A stretch of 59,754 nt of DNA from the NCBI RefSeq assembly GCF_014192105.1, contig NZ_JACHXK010000020.1, positions 66,521 to 126,274 of the forward strand, in the 5' to 3' direction. Every line of letters begins with the position of its first letter. The stretch's first letter is position 1. Positions 57,186 to 59,754 of this stretch are shown piece after piece. Under the pieces are notes generated by a model. That model made no database searches. It saw only the letters and a list, made by a program, of their open reading frames with translations, and was not told the DNA's origin. A program made the position numbers and the translations under genes. The DNA is from Paenibacillus phyllosphaerae. GTDB lineage: Bacteria; Bacillota; Bacilli; Paenibacillales; Paenibacillaceae.

Positions 57186-58462
57186 GACCGCCCAACTCCT
57201 ACATAGCGGAAGCCATGCGCCGCCATAACCGAAGGGTCCAGCAGATTGCGGCCATCCAGAATGATATCGCCCTGCATCTGTTCTTTGACCTTGGCCCAGT
57301 CGGGATGAACCAGCTCTTCCCAACCGGTAGCCAGCACGACCGCATCCGCCCCGGCAGCTGCCTCGTAAGGCGATGAAGACCAGGACACGCCGCGGATTGA
57401 CGGTTGGACAAGTGGATCGTAGGCTTTCACCTTCCACCCTTGCCGCACCAGCTTCTTCATGAAGGCAATTGCTTGCGAGAAGCGGATATCATCGGTATTT
57501 TCCTTGAATGTAGCGCCCCACACGGCAATTGTCGGTTGATGTGATTCACCCAATGCCTGTTTCAGTTTATTCAGATAGATATTCAGTTGTGTCCGATTAA
57601 TCTGGCGCGCCGCGCGGAGAAGCGTCAACTTCACGCCCCGGGTGCCCGCTGCATGCATCAGCGCGATCGTATCTTTGGGCAAGCAAGAACCGCCGTAGCC
57701 AAGTCCCGCCTGCAGGAACCTAGGTCCGATGCGCTGATCGAGCCCGATCCCCTGCGCCACCTTCGTCACGTCCGCTCCGAATACGTCGCATACGCGCGAC
57801 ATTTCATTAATGAAGGATATTTTCATCGCGAGGTAAGCATTCGAGGCATATTTGATCATCTCCGCGCCTACCCGGTCCGTGAATACATAATCGGTATCGA
57901 TCGAGGCGTACATCGCCTTCACCTTCTGAGCCGCTTCCTCGGATGCCGCTCCGATTACGATCCGGTCGGGATGGATCGTATCCATCAATGCCGTCCCTTC
58001 GCGCAGAAACTCCGGATTCGATACAACCTCGAACCATGCCTTAGGTACGCCATACTCACCCAGTCTGCTCTCGATCCAGGCCGATGTCCCGGGCGGCACC
58101 GTGCTTTTCACGACAATGACTTTCGGCGAGCCAATCGCTGCCGCAAGGTCTTCGACGACACCCTCCAAATAGGTCATATCGGCGCTGCCATCCTTGCGCG
58201 GCGGCGTGCCGACCGCGATCATGATCAGCTCGCTGCCTTCCATATGCTGCCGCACGTTCGTCGCAAAATGCAAACGGCCTTGCGCCATGCCTCTGGCAAC
58301 CCATTCCTCCAGGCCCGGTTCGTAGATTGGAATCACGCCCTCTTGCAATCTTGCGATTTTCGCTTCTATTTTGTCCGTGCAATAGACCTCATGACCGAGC
58401 TCCGCCAGAACGGCAGCCGTGGTCAATCCGACATAGCCGGCCCCTACAACGCAAATTTTCAC
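57182..58462 (-). CDS. ugd: UDP-glucose 6-dehydrogenase
   Basis: 426 residues from GTG 58462 (AGAGGT six nt upstream). It makes UDP-glucuronate. GAGYVGLTTAAVLAELGHEV at the N-terminus is the NAD loop. YASNAYLAMKISFINEMS near 205 and catalytic Cys260 in GYGGSCLPKD are present, followed by an intact C-terminal nucleotide domain. First gene of the operon, divergent from the GalU-like gene that makes its substrate. Confidence 0.94.
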   Translation of the reverse strand: MKICVVGAGYVGLTTAAVLAELGHEVYCTDKIEAKIARLQEGVIPIYEPGLEEWVARGMAQGRLHFATNVRQHMEGSELIMIAVGTPPRKDGSADMTYLEGVVEDLAAAIGSPKVIVVKSTVPPGTSAWIESRLGEYGVPKAWFEVVSNPEFLREGTALMDTIHPDRIVIGAASEEAAQKVKAMYASIDTDYVFTDRVGAEMIKYASNAYLAMKISFINEMSRVCDVFGADVTKVAQGIGLDQRIGPRFLQAGLGYGGSCLPKDTIALMHAAGTRGVKLTLLRAARQINRTQLNIYLNKLKQALGESHQPTIAVWGATFKENTDDIRFSQAIAFMKKLVRQGWKVKAYDPLVQPSIRGVSWSSSPYEAAAGADAVVLATGWEELVHPDWAKVKEQMQGDIILDGRNLLDPSVMAAHGFRYVGVGRS

Positions 58463-58705
58463 CGTCGTACCTCTCCCTCCGATATCGAACGCTTGTATAC
58501 ACTATGCGCTCTAGCATTGCTGCAGTCGCGGCATCTGCCAAGGGTGATAGATGTCGAAGGCGTCCATTTGTGAAGTTTTCATGAATGCCTGCAAAATGGG
58601 TGTGTACGTGTGCCTGATTTACGGTCGGACAGGCTTCCAAAAGACGCGGCTCGCTATACTATAACTTAATAATATCGATAGAGATCTCACATCGAGGTGA
58701 TAGAT
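58463..58705. other. Divergent promoter region, ugd/galU-like
   Basis: About 240 bp, fairly AT-rich near 58660 with TATACTATAAC on the plus strand. A -10-like TATACA lies on the minus strand above ugd. No clear consensus promoter, operator or hairpin could be assigned. Confidence 0.4.
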
Positions 58706-59536
58706 TTGGTCATCAAAGCAATCATCCCCGCAGCCGGTTATGGCACCCGGAACCTGCCCGTCACCAAAACCATTCCGAAGGAAATGTTTCCGATCGGGGG
58801 CCGTCCTGCCATCGATTACGTCGTGCAAGAAGCCGTACAAGCCGGGATCGAAGAAATCCTCATTATCCTGTCGCGCAACAAAACCGAAATCATGAATTAT
58901 TTCGACCACTCCCCGGAGCTCGAGCATTACCTCTACACCCACCATAAGGAGCATTGGCTGTCCAAAATCATGCCCCCCCGCGTAACCATTACGTACCTGC
59001 GGCAATCCGAAGCTTTAGGCTTGGGGCATGCGGTCTCGCTCGCCCGTCAGTTCGCCGGCAACGATCCGGTAGCCGTCCTGCTGCCTGACCAAGTATCGCT
59101 CCAGTCGCGATCCCCGCTACGGCCGCTTCTTGCGCTGCATCACCGGCATGGCGGCACGGTCGTCGGCCTGCAGGAGGTTCCGCTCCATCTTCTGCAGAAC
59201 TACGGCGTTGCCGACCCGGTTTCCATGGAGGGAAGGACGCTTCATCTTCAAGGTTTTGTGGAAAAGCCCAAACAGAACCCGCCTTCCGCTTTCGCCGCCC
59301 TTGGCCGCTATGTCTTCACGCCGGAGATCTTCGCCGCGCTCGCCACATTAGAACGCGGAACGGGCAATGAGCTGCAGCTCACCGATGCGATCAACCGGCT
59401 GTGCAAGGAATCGGACGTCTACGGCTATCTGTTCCGGGAGAAATGGTATGACATCAGTATCGAGAAGGAATACTTGAGCATTCAGCGGCAGGTATATCGG
59501 AAGAAAATGAAAAAGGGAGGGGCTAGCGCCCCTTAA
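58706..59536 (+). CDS. UTP--glucose-1-phosphate uridylyltransferase-like protein
   Basis: 276 residues from TTG 58706, five nt after GAGGTG; a GTG three codons earlier is possible. Nucleotidyltransferase fold: IIPAAGYGTRNLPVTKTIPKE at the N-terminus, QSEALGLGHAVSLA near 110, VLLPDQVSLQ near 130, and GFVEKPKQNPPSAF near 190. It would make UDP-glucose for Ugd across the divergent promoter. It is somewhat diverged from housekeeping GalU/GtaB, so a specialised paralogue is likely. Confidence 0.88.
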   Translation: MVIKAIIPAAGYGTRNLPVTKTIPKEMFPIGGRPAIDYVVQEAVQAGIEEILIILSRNKTEIMNYFDHSPELEHYLYTHHKEHWLSKIMPPRVTITYLRQSEALGLGHAVSLARQFAGNDPVAVLLPDQVSLQSRSPLRPLLALHHRHGGTVVGLQEVPLHLLQNYGVADPVSMEGRTLHLQGFVEKPKQNPPSAFAALGRYVFTPEIFAALATLERGTGNELQLTDAINRLCKESDVYGYLFREKWYDISIEKEYLSIQRQVYRKKMKKGGASAP

Positions 59537-59697
59537 CCCGCTTTTTTCGCCTCCCCCAAGCCCCCTCCTCCGAGGGGGTTCCGAGCTTACGCTTTCGAAG
59601 CGAGTTTCCTTTGGAAACTTGTAGTTATCACCCTCTGGACACCCGTAAGCAGCGAAACACGTGACGCGGCCGTCTTCGATGTGTCCTTCGTATTATT
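59518..59697. other. Hairpin-rich downstream region, no gene
   Basis: Several inverted repeats: AGGGGC/GCCCCT across the GalU stop region, AGCCCCCTC/GAGGGGGTT, CGCTTTCGAAGCG, GTTTCCTTTGGAAAC and GGACAC/GTGTCC. No open frame with a ribosome site. Confidence 0.5.
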
Positions 59698-59732
59698 AGG
59701 TCAGCCAGAGTTTTCTGGTTGGCCTATTTTTA
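59698..59732 (+). terminator. Intrinsic terminator at the right end
   Basis: AGGTCAGCCAGA (59698-59709) pairs with TCTGGTTGGCCT (59714-59725) with two G-U pairs, followed by ATTTTTAT. It may end an RNA that begins in the hairpin-rich stretch 59537-59697, or read-through from the GalU-like gene. Confidence 0.7.
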
Positions 59733-59754
59733 TAGGCATCTTACGATGGTGGTA

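Overview
The window looks like chromosome of a spore-forming Gram-positive bacterium of the Paenibacillaceae (Paenibacillus or Cohnella type). The reasons are a moderately GC-rich sequence with strong AGGAGG ribosome sites, frequent TTG and GTG starts, a CotS/CotSA-like spore-coat pair, SLH and copper-amine-oxidase-like 'stalk' surface proteins, EcsAB, a TPP-riboswitch thiamine operon and a CheX-type protein. No rRNA, tRNA, phage module, insertion sequence or CRISPR array was seen.

Layout. 1-5705 (minus): a promoter whose spacer is an exact Fur-box palindrome drives a seven-bladed beta-propeller gene, followed by a giant gene made of about 143 in-register decapeptide repeats that runs off the left edge. 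5902-6576 (plus): a TetR-type regulator. 6616-13905 (minus): thiamine operon thiC-thiF-thiES-thiG-thiO-thiD behind a TPP riboswitch, a terminator and a possible hairpin over the thiC ribosome site; thiE and thiS are fused. 13940-21343 (minus): a 2143-residue secreted multidomain protein and a stalk-domain protein, with an AT-rich 5' part. 21922-34085: glycosyltransferase, membrane protein, psd, a divergent MocR regulator and PNPOx-like gene, AraC regulator, aminotransferase, orphan sugar-binding lipoprotein, and the operon ecsA-ecsB-M29 peptidase. 34233-40456: SLH protein, DEAD-box helicase, SDR, CheX, HRDC protein. 40691-41861: tandem repeats and three small plus-strand genes. 41970-47951: oxidoreductase, unknown or methyltransferase-like protein, TerC, a lipoprotein gene broken by a nonsense codon, an anchored protein, and a DacF-like carboxypeptidase. 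48173-48949: two adjacent DUF4183-like genes. 49120-53765: a run of minus-strand genes (lipoprotein, PduO, RluA, Spx/ArsC-like, aminotransferase, 5'-3' exonuclease), the first four linked by 4-bp overlaps. 53923-59536: UDP-glucose dehydrogenase, epimerase, CotSA-like glycosyltransferase and CotS-like kinase in one operon, divergent from a GalU-like gene.

How the genes fit together. The thiamine operon makes both halves of thiamine phosphate. The right-end cluster could take glucose-1-phosphate to UDP-glucose, UDP-glucuronate and an epimerised sugar, then transfer it, probably to the spore surface. The left-end pair looks like an iron-responsive surface module and is the best candidate for something undescribed.

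A repeat family of about 100 bp occurs four times in intergenic DNA between 38.4 and 42 kb, and a separate 48-49 bp tandem repeat lies at 40.7 kb. Many long open frames antisense to real genes are coding shadows and are left out.
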